This document shows positions 34,937-43,580 of a stretch of 64,000 nt of DNA, one piece after another (position 1 is the stretch's first letter; every line of letters begins with the position of its first letter). The DNA is taken from positions 1 through 64,000 of the forward strand of contig NZ_VIKU02000008.1 of NCBI RefSeq assembly GCF_009371985.2. The letters are read 5' to 3'. The notes beneath the pieces are model-generated. The model ran no database searches. It saw only the letters and a list, made by a program, of their open reading frames with translations, and had not been told where the DNA came from. Both the position numbers and the translations under genes were made by a program. This DNA is from Pelagihabitans pacificus. GTDB taxonomy: Bacteria; Bacteroidota; Bacteroidia; Flavobacteriales; Flavobacteriaceae.

Positions 34937-35445
34937 TCTTGTGTTGCTTTCAATCTATAACGATACCGCGTCCAAGGATACCGGTCGTCATTTTCGAGGG
35001 AACCCTTATAAAAGTAGGATAGAATTTGGTGTCGGCCAACTTCCTTATGCCTTCCTTCAAAGGAAAGGAGCCGATTTTGGCGATTTTTTGAACGATTTCC
35101 CCATCAACGGGAAAAATCGACAAGTCTACAGGAAGAACGTATAGGTACTGGCCACTAGTATCGTCGCATCTTTGCCCTGTAATTAAAAACAACATACCAT
35201 GGAAACAACACATACGTCGATCTTCAACCTGATAACCGTATTCGCAAAACCAAGCCCGAAGGTGGCCACAAAAGGGATTACCACTACCGATTGTGAAACA
35301 AAATACCACCACGATTATTACTGTGATGCGGAGAAACCCTTTTTCGCCATTCAATAAACACGCTGTGAGTTCTAGCGAAAAAGAACAAGAAATAAGTAGT
35401 AACCCGGATTTCCGATGATGAGGGAATTCAATAAATCAAATTAGT
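34937..35445. other. Intergenic region with one possible mini-gene
   Basis: Between the WYL regulator (minus) and the carboxymuconolactone decarboxylase family gene (plus). A long minus-strand frame (34950-35354) has low-complexity character and no start context, and is judged spurious. The only candidate gene is the 52-codon frame at 35199-35357. No TAnnTTTG promoter was found near 35446. Confidence 0.4.
35199..35357 (+). CDS. Possible 52-residue small protein
   Basis: An ATG after CAACATACC opens a 52-codon frame ending TAA at 35355-35357. The product starts METTHTSIFNLITVFAKPSP and has two Cys in a His/Tyr-rich tail (CETKYHHDYYCDAEK). It is in the same direction as the downstream family gene at 35446, 88 bp away. 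I do not recognise it. Codon use looks ordinary for this genome. It could equally be a chance frame or a decayed gene end. Confidence 0.3.
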   Translation: METTHTSIFNLITVFAKPSPKVATKGITTTDCETKYHHDYYCDAEKPFFAIQ

Positions 35446-35994
35446 ATGAGCACATTCAATGTACCCACAAGGGAAGAAGTAAGTCCTAACAACCAAGCCA
35501 TTTTTGACCACTTGGAAAAAGTGGTCGGTTTTGTTCCCAATCTCTTTGCAACCTATGCGTATTCCGAAAATGCCTTGAAAAATTATCTGGACTTTTCGAA
35601 TGCGAAATCCTCTTTGAGAGCAAGGGAAAAAGAAGTGGTCAACCTTGCCGTTAGCGAAGTGAATAACTGTGAGTATTGCCTGGCCGCCCACACCGCAATC
35701 GGAAAAATGAACGGATTTACCGACGGGCAACTCTTGGAATTTCGAAGTGGCCACGCCTCTTTCGACAGCAAGCTGGACGCGCTGGCCCGACTGGCAAGAA
35801 ATATCACCGAAAATCGGGGCAATACCGATGCCGGGGTGCTGGACAACTTTTTCGACGCCGGGTGGACAAAGGAGAACTTGGTAGATGTGATTTCGTTGGT
35901 AGGTAATAAGACCATCTCTAACTATTTGAACAATACGACCAGGATTCCTGTCGATTTTCCAGCAGCTCCTTCCTTGCAGGATGTAATAGTGTAG
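35446..35994 (+). CDS. Carboxymuconolactone decarboxylase / AhpD-like protein
   Basis: A 182-residue protein with the CMD fold and the redox motif EVNNCEYCLAAHTAIGK: Cys75, Cys78 and His82 in the CxxC-x3-H pattern of alkylhydroperoxidase D. It belongs to the uncharacterised peroxidase-related group (FATYAYSENALKNYLDFSNA, ISLVGNKTISNYLNNTT). It probably takes part in peroxide defence in the cytoplasm. The AraC regulator downstream is convergent (36056-36898). Its own regulator is unknown. Confidence 0.88.
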   Translation: MSTFNVPTREEVSPNNQAIFDHLEKVVGFVPNLFATYAYSENALKNYLDFSNAKSSLRAREKEVVNLAVSEVNNCEYCLAAHTAIGKMNGFTDGQLLEFRSGHASFDSKLDALARLARNITENRGNTDAGVLDNFFDAGWTKENLVDVISLVGNKTISNYLNNTTRIPVDFPAAPSLQDVIV

Positions 35995-36055
35995 TTCCCG
36001 TTGAACAGAAACCTGTGGTAGAAGGCCTTGGCGGAAACGTCGGGGCTTTTCTTTT

Positions 36056-36898
36056 TCAGAGAGCTTCCTTGAAGTCTTTTTTAAAGGTTGCCGGAGGTGA
36101 ACCTACCTGATTTTTAAAGAATTTTGAAAAATGGGCAGCCTCCTTGAATCCCAGCTCATATCCGATTTCCTCGGCGGTCTTATCGGAGTAGAATAGCAGT
36201 CTTTTGGCCTCGAGGATAATACGTTCGTTGATGATTTTCAAAGGCGAACGATCACCAGATTTTTTGAACAGGTTCGATAGGGTTTTGGGGGACTTGAACA
36301 AAAGTTCGGCATATTCGGCCACCGAGTGCTTCTCCCGAAAGTGTTGCTCTACCAGAATGTGATACTGTCGAACCGTATCGAACTGGGGCTTGGGCAGTTT
36401 CGTTTCGGGCATCTCATTTTTAATCAAACGGGTTGCTTTGATGAGCATTCTTTTTAATAGGGCGCGCAGCATTTCCCCTTGAATGTGGTCCCGTGTTTCA
36501 AATTCTTCCTGAAACATATAGAAGAGGGCTTCAAAGCTTTTGATATCTTTCTCGTTCAGTGTGATTACGGGCGGCAATGAAGAACCGAAAAATAGGAATC
36601 CGTTACAGGAAACCTCTTGGTCGTGATCGCGGATACAGTAGAACTCCCTGTTAAACACCAATGCGACCATTCCGGAATCCTTGCGTAGCTCCATCACATT
36701 CAACGGGGTGCAAAAGACCACTTGATTTTTTATAAGGGGCATGCGGTACCCGTCGACCACGATGGTGGTGTCTTTGCCTTTGGTCCATAGTATTTTATAG
36801 AGCCCTTTTGTTTCCAGCAACCGCATCGATGGCGCGCAGCTAAAATCGGTGAGGGTAAGGGAGCTCCCCTCCTTTATGCTGGTATAATCGAGTTTCAT
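36056..36898 (-). CDS. AraC-family transcriptional regulator
   Basis: A ~280-residue regulator. The C-terminal HTH pair is clear: HSVAEYAELLFKSPKTLSNLFKKSGDRSPLKIINERIILEAKRLLFYSDKTAEEIGYELGFKEAAHFSKFFKNQVGSPPATFKKDF. The N-terminal part is a cupin-like sensing domain (KILWTKGKDTTIVVDGYRMPLIKNQVVFCTPLN). The ATG at 36898 was chosen because MKLDYTSIKEGSSLTLTDF fits family starts; an ATG at 36994 would add 32 residues with no family likeness. It is convergent with the AhpD-like gene. Confidence 0.9.
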   Translation of the reverse strand: MKLDYTSIKEGSSLTLTDFSCAPSMRLLETKGLYKILWTKGKDTTIVVDGYRMPLIKNQVVFCTPLNVMELRKDSGMVALVFNREFYCIRDHDQEVSCNGFLFFGSSLPPVITLNEKDIKSFEALFYMFQEEFETRDHIQGEMLRALLKRMLIKATRLIKNEMPETKLPKPQFDTVRQYHILVEQHFREKHSVAEYAELLFKSPKTLSNLFKKSGDRSPLKIINERIILEAKRLLFYSDKTAEEIGYELGFKEAAHFSKFFKNQVGSPPATFKKDFKEAL

Positions 36899-36995
36899 TT
36901 TGGAACATTTTGAATGCCGGCCGTGGGTAACATCACTACCGGACCACGGAATGGCAGCTAGGCTTTTATAGGCTCCTAAGATAATCGAAATCACT

Positions 36996-37200
36996 TTAGG
37001 GCCGCAATAGGCGGGGTAATAACAGAGTACAATTGACGGCTGGGTCGATCGGGTGTTGGCAATGCCATCTTCCCATCCAGGGCGTTAGCGCTAGTGGGCA
37101 TTCTATCATAGTGGCATCAATCAGTATTAACGAACCACTTTCAAAGCATTCCATAAAATTCTTTAATTTGCCTACTGTATAAACTCGGTGAAAATAGGGT
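36996..37200 (-). pseudogene. Possible transposase fragment (IS5-like)
   Basis: A short minus-strand frame reads KLKNFMECFESGSLILIDATMIECPLAL and on to a TAA at 36996-36998. The ILIDATMIECP stretch resembles the first Asp region of IS5-type DDE transposases. There is no start codon, no second or third catalytic residue and no terminal repeats. It would be a remnant of about 65 codons. The resemblance is short and could be chance. Confidence 0.25.
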
Positions 37201-37250
37201 TTGCATCAAACAAAAAGGGGTTGCCGCTAAGGGAACTATCAAAAGGATGC

Positions 37251-37258
37251 TATTTTTG
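37251..37258 (+). promoter_or_regulatory. -7 box of the TerC gene
   Basis: TATTTTTG fits TAnnTTTG and lies 20 bp before the ATG at 37279. No well-spaced TTG was found upstream. Confidence 0.4.
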
Positions 37259-37278
37259 CCTACCACAATCCAAGGATT

Positions 37279-38109
37279 ATGTTCGAAATCTTTACAAGTG
37301 CAGACGCCTGGGTAGCATTGCTTACCCTTACGTTTTTAGAAATTGTATTGGGAATAGATAATATAGTTTTTATTTCGATTGCTGCCGATAAGCTACCGGA
37401 GGAACAAAAAAGAAAAGCGACGAATTGGGGCTTGATCTTGGCCATGGTACAGCGAATCGTATTGCTGATGGGAGTTTCTTTTTTGGTAGGCCTCAAGGAA
37501 CCCTTTTACACCATTGAAAGTTCGTGGTTCGAAATGGGTGTAAGTTGGCAGGCATTGATTTTGTTTTTCGGCGGATTGTTTCTTCTATACAAAAGCACCT
37601 CCGAAATACATGAAAAATTGGATATGCCACAGCACGACGAGAAAGTGCTAAAGGCCAAGAAAATCACCTCGCTCCGACGGGCGATCGTTCAAATTGTGAT
37701 TATAGATTTTATCTTTTCCATCGATTCCATACTCACGGCGGTCGGTATGACCAGTGGTATTGGCAAAAGTCAGAACGATGCATTGATATTGATGGTCATC
37801 GCCGTGGTCGTTTCCATTTTGGTGATGATGTTGTTTGCCAATCCGATTCGGGAATTCATTAACAAACACCCATCCATGCAACTTTTGGCGATGTCTTTCC
37901 TGATTCTGATAGGCTTTATGTTGATTACCGAGGCCGCCCACCTTTCCCATACGGTCGTTTTTGGGCAATCGGTCGGGGCCATTCCCAAGGGCTACCTATA
38001 TTTTGCCATCGCCTTTTCCCTGTTGGTCGAATTTTTGAATATGAAACTGCGAAAGCAAATCAATGCTACGGATGAAAAATCCTTAAATGGGAAAGTGGAT
38101 AATACGTAA
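37279..38109 (+). CDS. TerC family integral membrane protein
   Basis: A 276-residue inner-membrane protein with about seven to eight hydrophobic segments. Signatures are LTFLEIVLGIDNIVFISI (first conserved Asp pair) and IVIIDFIFSIDSILTAVGM (second), the two acidic motifs shared by TerC/Alx/YkoY proteins, which handle Mn2+ or other metal efflux in characterised members. Length is normal. A lipoprotein gene begins 4 bp after its stop, in the same direction. Confidence 0.93.
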   Translation: MFEIFTSADAWVALLTLTFLEIVLGIDNIVFISIAADKLPEEQKRKATNWGLILAMVQRIVLLMGVSFLVGLKEPFYTIESSWFEMGVSWQALILFFGGLFLLYKSTSEIHEKLDMPQHDEKVLKAKKITSLRRAIVQIVIIDFIFSIDSILTAVGMTSGIGKSQNDALILMVIAVVVSILVMMLFANPIREFINKHPSMQLLAMSFLILIGFMLITEAAHLSHTVVFGQSVGAIPKGYLYFAIAFSLLVEFLNMKLRKQINATDEKSLNGKVDNT

Positions 38110-38113
38110 TAAA

Positions 38114-38983
38114 ATGAAACACGCATACAGCAATCAATGCAGACGGTCGGGATATGGGCCTTCCTATCTGTTGGTCATCCCTGTACTGTTTTTGATTTTT
38201 GGATGTGCCTCGTCGCGGCAAGGACAAGGCGCTTCGCCAACGGAGGAAGCGGATGAGCTGGTACGCGTGGCAAACGATGACCACAACAACATTCAATCGG
38301 TTCCCGTGGTGGGGCCCGCCCCCGTGAATCCTATAATGGATACTTCCGAGGTATTAGAGGTGGCTACCGTGGAGCCCGAAGCGCTCCCGGAACCAAAGAC
38401 TGTGAAACCCTTGAGCGCCGTAGCGGCGAAGATTGTGGAAAATTATGAGAACAGCCAAAATAAGAAGCCTGGCGGACATTGTTTGGCGGCCAGTAAATCC
38501 CGTTTTCAAAAGGCTTATGAAGCGATTCATGGTCATTCGATGTACCGGGATCTACCCTCCGATATTGCATCGAACTACTATTCTCCCTCCCAGGTGTTCG
38601 ACCATCTCTATGCCTCTACCTTTGGGCGGCATCAAGGGTGGCGAACCCTTCCTAGAAAGTACCGCGGCAGGGGCGGGGCGGGTGCCATTGCATACGCCGG
38701 CATGGGTGACTTGGTTGATTGGTTCGGTATCTGGAGTGGGGAGTTACGACCGGGAGCGGTAATGCAGGTTTGGAAGCGAAACGATGATTATAAAAAGGTA
38801 ATCCGTGGTATCCGGGGAAAGGATTTTGACCCCTTTGGCCATTCCTTCATTTTTCTGCGGTATGAACGCGATGACAATGGCAAGATCATTGGCATACGAA
38901 TTGCAGACCAAGGGTATCAGAGCTACCGACCCTTGGTTCCTGAGGATTATGAGGTGTGGTGGGCCGCAAATTTGACGATTTAA
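38114..38983 (+). CDS. Lipoprotein with putative Cys/His hydrolase domain
   Basis: A 289-residue protein. Residues 1-31 are a lipoprotein signal (VIPVLFLIFGCASS, Cys31). A low-complexity acidic/proline stretch follows to ~110. The C-terminal domain has PGGHCLAASKSRF with Cys123, DPFGHSFIFLRY with His243 and IRIADQGYQ with Asp265, a spacing that resembles NlpC/P60 or CHAP-like cysteine hydrolases. This is inference from motifs, not a family match I can name. ATG 38114 was chosen over 38087 to put the signal at the start. It follows terC by 4 bp and precedes another secreted Cys/His protein (39078). Confidence 0.6.
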   Translation: MKHAYSNQCRRSGYGPSYLLVIPVLFLIFGCASSRQGQGASPTEEADELVRVANDDHNNIQSVPVVGPAPVNPIMDTSEVLEVATVEPEALPEPKTVKPLSAVAAKIVENYENSQNKKPGGHCLAASKSRFQKAYEAIHGHSMYRDLPSDIASNYYSPSQVFDHLYASTFGRHQGWRTLPRKYRGRGGAGAIAYAGMGDLVDWFGIWSGELRPGAVMQVWKRNDDYKKVIRGIRGKDFDPFGHSFIFLRYERDDNGKIIGIRIADQGYQSYRPLVPEDYEVWWAANLTI

Positions 38984-39077
38984 AGGGCCTTCTATCATAA
39001 AATATCCCTAAAAACAAAATGGATACCCAAAAACTGCGTTATGTTTAAAGAGAGGTATCGCTGAAGTATTTTTTGCT

Positions 39078-39851
39078 ATGAACGTATTTATCGCATTGTT
39101 GTTGTTTGGAAGTTGGAACGGGATGCTTCCCGAGAGTCACCCACTGGAGAGTCTTCCTTTAGGGAATACTAATATGGTAAATCCCGCGGGTGCGCTCATG
39201 GCTGTCGACACTAGGCCCCTTGATACTAAAAAAGATCCCGATAGCCTGTCATACGGTGAGATGAAAACGGGCATAGCAAATTTGCGCAAGAGCCTTGCGG
39301 AGAATTTTCGTGAGGGAACGGTAACGATGGATAGCATCCAAGAGAAGTTTGTCGAGAATTTAGTCGATAACATCATTCCCTACTGGTTGGATACTCCCTG
39401 GAGTTTTGAAGGTCATACCGCTGTGCCCAAGCATGGGAAGATTGCCTGTGGCTACTTCATTTCTACTACCTTGCGTGATATGGGATTAAGACTGAACCGC
39501 TATAAGCTCGCCCAAAAAGGACCCTTGGATGAAGCGAAGGCGTTGAGCTGTGGTGAAAAAATTTATAGTGTGGTCGAAATGGACCCGGAAAAAGCCTTTA
39601 GTGAAATCGATCGCATTACAAAAGACGGCATCTACTTTATCGGGTTCGACAAAGGCCATGTCGGGTATGTCTTAAAAAGAAATAGTGCGTTGTACTTGGT
39701 ACATTCCAACTATTTGTATCCAGCGTTGGTACGCATCGAATCCCTGAAGGATTCCAGGGTGTTTCAGAGTTATACGACCTTTCATTTGGTGGCCATCTCC
39801 AATAATTCGACTCTGATGCAACGCTGGCTCGACAATAGTACCATTCTATAA
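39078..39851 (+). CDS. Secreted protein with putative Cys/His hydrolase pattern
   Basis: A 257-residue protein with a short hydrophobic N-terminus (MNVFIALLLFGSWNGM) that may be a signal peptide. Residues of interest: KHGKIACGYFISTTLRDMGL with Cys124, FIGFDKGHVGYVL with His194, and LYLVHSNYLYPALVRIE with His209/Asn211. The order Cys, His, polar residue fits a papain-like/NlpC-P60 hydrolase, and the Cys at the start of a helix (ACGYFISTTL) fits well. No exact family was recognised. It lies 94 bp after the lipoprotein gene with the same pattern, so the pair may act together on peptidoglycan or peptides in the periplasm. Confidence 0.6.
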   Translation: MNVFIALLLFGSWNGMLPESHPLESLPLGNTNMVNPAGALMAVDTRPLDTKKDPDSLSYGEMKTGIANLRKSLAENFREGTVTMDSIQEKFVENLVDNIIPYWLDTPWSFEGHTAVPKHGKIACGYFISTTLRDMGLRLNRYKLAQKGPLDEAKALSCGEKIYSVVEMDPEKAFSEIDRITKDGIYFIGFDKGHVGYVLKRNSALYLVHSNYLYPALVRIESLKDSRVFQSYTTFHLVAISNNSTLMQRWLDNSTIL

Positions 39852-40125
39852 ACCTAAAATAGGGTAAGTACCTTTTCAAAGATTAGTTTGGAACGCCGCA
39901 AAGAAGAAGCGGAAGATGCCGGTATCTCGCGGCGGGCAACCAACCTTTAAGCTGCCCTTGCTGCTGCCATATCCGTAACGGGGAGCGACCGACCGATAGC
40001 CGTAGGCTCTACAGTGGTGACTTCCGGGATTATAGGGTGACTCTTTATTATATAACAACGCTTGGCACACGCGCAGTTCCAATGATAGGGACAAGGAATA
40101 CGTATGCATCGGTGTAGGCGGTTAT

Positions 40126-41607
40126 TTACTCCGTTTTAAATTCAGGGCTTTCTATTTGCGCGATACAATCTGGATTCGGTTTGGTATTTGGGTTGTTAAA
40201 AAAATCGTTTGCAGCTTGCATGGCACATTGATTTCCCCAATTGGTCGTTGGTGTATGCTTCCATCCCCTAAAAATCAAATGATAGCTATTTGTTAAGTTA
40301 TCCTTCATTGATTCTGCCCATTTAACGGGCGTTTCATTGTCATATTCTCCGCTTATTAACAACACCGGAATAGCACTACTAACCGCCTTGTTTTCGATTT
40401 CCGATACTTTCTTGACACTCCATATTTTACAGATTTCATTGGCAAATACGCTTGGCGATAAACCCTCGACCTGTGGATATTTTGTAGTTTCGGCATCTAT
40501 GGTTTCTTTTGAACTGAATGGGTTTTCTTCCGCACACCAAACAGAAAGTCGCATGCCTACACCCGCACCATTGCCCGGTTCCCGAAATACGTATGAAAGC
40601 CGTTCTTTCACAGAAGTCATATCGTTATTGAACAGCTTATTTATTTCGAGTGGAATATGAACGACATCTCCCGTTGAAGCCGAGGTGAAAACGGTAATCA
40701 AATCGGCTCCCGTCAAATAGAATGTTTCTACTTGTCCACTTTGTGGATTTTCTATAGTGACTTCAAGCGGGTCTTTTGTTTTTTCCGTCAGATAATCAAA
40801 AAAACGTTTCTTGATATTTGGAAAAGCACCGATACATTCCTTATGGGCCTCACAATCGGAAAGTAATTTATCTACCGATTCCAATAGGTTTTTAACGCTT
40901 TCCTCATCATAGTTTACTTCCAAGGGAAGTGGAGAATCCATCACCACACTCCGAATTCGTTCGGGATAGTCCCGTAATAGAACCTGGGCAATTTTTGTGC
41001 TATACGATATGGTAAGCAAGTTGTATTCCTTGATGTTCAATACGTTGACCAAATCATTAATATCGGCTGCTATTTCATTCGTAGTGTATCCCTCAAGGTC
41101 AATCCCTTTATTGACAAGTCTTTCCCTACAGGATTGGGCAGCTGCCGCAAAAAGTGAATCTGATTTTTTTGAATCGAAATCGGGAAGGTTTGAAGTGGAT
41201 AAAGCCTTGGACCATTCAGGGCAATCCAAGTGTGGTTTGGCATAAAAGTTTCCTCGTTGTTCCAAAAGGATGAAATCCCTATCATCAAGGTACTTATAAT
41301 AATTCATGTATTGTGCAGAAGGCATAGTAGTGGACCCTGGACCTCCTACCGTATAAATGATCGGGTCGGTTTTTGGACGGGCATTTCTGCTTTTAAATAT
41401 ATAGACAGGGATTTGAATCGTTTGGCTATTTGGGTCGTTCCTATTTTCCAAAACTTCCAAATATCCAAAAGTGTATTCCTGTCCTTTTGGAATGTTGTGG
41501 GTCGTTTCTTTTGATTTCGTAAACGTTGGCTCAAAATTGGCTTTCTTTTGCCCGAAGCAAATCGTTGACATTAATAGAATGACAATCAATTTCGACAGTT
41601 TGTTCAT
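40126..41607 (-). CDS. Secreted alpha/beta hydrolase, TAP-like peptidase family
   Basis: A 493-residue protein with a signal peptide (MNKLSKLIVILLMSTICFGQ). It follows the tripeptidyl/prolyl aminopeptidase layout: oxyanion loop YTVGGPGSTTMP, RDFILLEQRG, nucleophile region NLLTISYSTKIAQVLLRDYPERIRSVVMDSP with Ser201, then a cap, LLISGEYDNETPVKWAESM with the Asp and RGWKHTP with the His. In typical members the elbow is GxSYGT; here both glycines are replaced (Thr199 and Ser203). The protein is probably still folded as an esterase or peptidase, but activity is uncertain. It stands alone. Confidence 0.85.
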   Translation of the reverse strand: MNKLSKLIVILLMSTICFGQKKANFEPTFTKSKETTHNIPKGQEYTFGYLEVLENRNDPNSQTIQIPVYIFKSRNARPKTDPIIYTVGGPGSTTMPSAQYMNYYKYLDDRDFILLEQRGNFYAKPHLDCPEWSKALSTSNLPDFDSKKSDSLFAAAAQSCRERLVNKGIDLEGYTTNEIAADINDLVNVLNIKEYNLLTISYSTKIAQVLLRDYPERIRSVVMDSPLPLEVNYDEESVKNLLESVDKLLSDCEAHKECIGAFPNIKKRFFDYLTEKTKDPLEVTIENPQSGQVETFYLTGADLITVFTSASTGDVVHIPLEINKLFNNDMTSVKERLSYVFREPGNGAGVGMRLSVWCAEENPFSSKETIDAETTKYPQVEGLSPSVFANEICKIWSVKKVSEIENKAVSSAIPVLLISGEYDNETPVKWAESMKDNLTNSYHLIFRGWKHTPTTNWGNQCAMQAANDFFNNPNTKPNPDCIAQIESPEFKTE

Positions 41608-41811
41608 GATGTATGGTGAGTTTTAGGTAGTTGCTCAACGGTATGGCTGAATGCAGTTCGGTAATTTTTGCCGAAATATAGTGAAATCGAATTACTGTGG
41701 GAAGGGAAACGGCCTACGGGAGGGGCTTTACAAGAAAGGCCATGCGCCTTGCGGGGTCCTGTTTTTTCCTTTGCTCCAGGACCGGATCAGGCTCCGGCCC
41801 GGCCGTAAACG

Positions 41812-41838
41812 AAAAAACCATCAATCGAAATTGATGGT
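41812..41838 (-). terminator. Second copy of the tRNA-fMet terminator
   Basis: Same hairpin and T-run as at 41989-42015, 177 bp further downstream, carried by the duplication. It would stop any read-through from the first terminator. Confidence 0.75.
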
Positions 41839-41988
41839 CTTCCTTGTAGCGGGAACTGGATTGCTTCCTCGCCGGCGTTTCGGAAGCGGCCTATGGGAGG
41901 GGCTTTACAAGAAAGGCCATGCGCCTTGCGGGGTCCTGTTTTTTCCTTTGCTCCAGGACCGGATCAGGCTCCGGCCCGGCCGTAAACG

Positions 41989-42015
41989 AAAAAACCATCA
42001 ATCGAAATTGATGGT
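41989..42015 (-). terminator. Rho-independent terminator of tRNA-fMet
   Basis: On the minus strand ACCATCAAT-TTCG-ATTGATGGT forms a perfect 9 bp stem followed by a run of T (A-run 41989-41993 on the plus strand). It lies 9 bases after the tRNA 3' end. Confidence 0.88.
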
Positions 42016-42023
42016 CTTCCTTG

Positions 42024-42096
<73 letters not shown>

Positions 42097-42106
42097 ATGT
42101 GGATGG

Positions 42107-42137
42107 CAAAGATACAACCATTTTTTAGTTTATTCAA
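42107..42137 (-). promoter_or_regulatory. Promoter of tRNA-fMet
   Basis: On the minus strand TTG (42135-42137) and TATCTTTG (42107-42114) are separated by 20 bp, fitting TTG-N17-23-TAnnTTTG. The -7 box ends ten bases before the tRNA 5' end. Confidence 0.6.
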
Positions 42138-42152
42138 AACTTCGGACAGGAA

Positions 42153-42179
42153 TATTTTTGCAGTTCATCGCTGCAAAAA
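42153..42179 (+). promoter_or_regulatory. -7-like box overlapping a perfect hairpin upstream of the AgcS gene
   Basis: TATTTTTG at 42153-42160 fits the TAnnTTTG box and lies 56 bp before the AgcS start. It overlaps an inverted repeat TTTTTGCAG-TTCATCG-CTGCAAAAA (42155-42179, 9 bp stem), which could be an operator or an RNA hairpin. A second weaker box TACCTTCG lies at 42193-42200. Confidence 0.35.
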
Positions 42180-42215
42180 AGGTGAAAATGCATACCTTCG
42201 GCACCAGTATTCATT

Positions 42216-43580
42216 ATGGACGCAATCAACGATTTTATTTCCTCGGCACTTCCCTACACCGAATGGCCCATGTTTCTTTTGTTGATCGCAGGCGGCCTCT
42301 TTCTAGTAATATATTCCAAATTTTTGCCGTATCGTTATTTTGGGCATGCCATTGCGATTACGGCCGGTAAATACGACGACAAAAATGCCAAGGGTGATGT
42401 GAGTTCCTTCCAGGCGCTATCTGCCGCGGTGGCGGCTACAGTGGGTTTGGGCAATATCTCGGGAGTGGCGATCGCAATCCATGACGGGGGTCCCGGAGTC
42501 GTATTCTGGATATGGGCTACGGCCCTCATCGGTATGTGTATCAAGTTTTATTCCTGCAGCCTTTCCATCATGTTCCGCGGTACCGATTCGGAGGGTCGAT
42601 TACAAGGTGGCCCCATGTTCTACATCACCCAAGGTTTGGGCCAAAGGGCAAGACCGCTGGCCATATTCTTTGCGGTATGCGGTTTATTCGGATTCTTGGG
42701 GGTATTCACCGCCAACCAGTTTACCGAAACCTTTATGAGTGTGGTAGAACCTTCCAGCACCTTGTTCGAGATGAGCGAACTCAATTGGAAATGGACCATC
42801 GGTTTCCTACTGGCCATTATTACCTCTTTCGTCATTTTCGGTGGCCTTCATAAAATCGCCAAGGTGGCCTCGGCCCTGGTGCCCTTTATGGTCGCGATAT
42901 ATTTGATCGCCGTTATTGTGGTGATGGCATTGAATGCCTCCCAGGTGTTGCCATCCTTGAAGATGATCATCACAGAGGCGTGGAACTTTAAAACGGTGGT
43001 TACCGGCGGATTTTGGGGCTTGGTCATCATTGGTATCCGAAGGGCCATGTTTTCGAACGAAGCCGGACTCGGGAGTGCCCCGATGTATCATGGGCAATCA
43101 AGAAACGATGAACCGATTCGGGAAGGACTGGTGGCGATGCTCGGGCCTTTCATAGATACGATTATGGTGTGTACTTTTACCGCGGTGGTCATTATTCTAA
43201 GCGGCGCCTATTTGGAAGATAGCAGCGGCATCGTAATGACCTTGACCGCCTTTGAACGCACCCTTTTCGGCTATGGGGACGATTTGCTGATGTTGATCGT
43301 GACGGCCTTTGCCCTTTCGACCTTGTTCACCTATTCCTATTACGGGGTGAAGTGCCTATCATTTTTGACCAATGCCAAAATCGGGAAGTTCTATAATGTC
43401 TATTTTGTGGTGATGATCGTTTTCGCAGCGGTAGCTTCCTTGGAACTGGTCAAGAACCTGATCGACCTGTCCTATGCCTTAATGGTTATTCCGAACATGA
43501 TAGCCGTGCTGCTCTTGGCACCAAAGGTCAACAAGGCGGCAACAGCGTATTTTAAAAAACTAAAAGATGGCCGAACATAA
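42216..43580 (+). CDS. Alanine/glycine:cation symporter (AgcS family)
   Basis: A 454-residue inner-membrane transporter with about ten to eleven hydrophobic segments. AgcS signatures: SSFQALSAAVAATVGLGNISGVAIAI near the N-terminus (the conserved AxxxGxGNI motif), GGPGVVFWIWATALIGM, GRLQGGPMFYI and RAMFSNEAGLGSAP. It takes up alanine or glycine with Na+ (or H+). It overlaps the start of era by 14 bp, so the two are coupled. Confidence 0.94.
   Translation: MDAINDFISSALPYTEWPMFLLLIAGGLFLVIYSKFLPYRYFGHAIAITAGKYDDKNAKGDVSSFQALSAAVAATVGLGNISGVAIAIHDGGPGVVFWIWATALIGMCIKFYSCSLSIMFRGTDSEGRLQGGPMFYITQGLGQRARPLAIFFAVCGLFGFLGVFTANQFTETFMSVVEPSSTLFEMSELNWKWTIGFLLAIITSFVIFGGLHKIAKVASALVPFMVAIYLIAVIVVMALNASQVLPSLKMIITEAWNFKTVVTGGFWGLVIIGIRRAMFSNEAGLGSAPMYHGQSRNDEPIREGLVAMLGPFIDTIMVCTFTAVVIILSGAYLEDSSGIVMTLTAFERTLFGYGDDLLMLIVTAFALSTLFTYSYYGVKCLSFLTNAKIGKFYNVYFVVMIVFAAVASLELVKNLIDLSYALMVIPNMIAVLLLAPKVNKAATAYFKKLKDGRT

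Noticed and set aside
34950-35354. A 134-codon minus-strand frame
   Set aside because: Unusual composition, no family likeness, overlaps the better small frame on the plus strand.
39876-40109. A 77-codon minus-strand frame (GYRSVAPRYGYGSSKG)
   Set aside because: No family recognised; in a repeat-like, structured intergenic stretch downstream of another gene.
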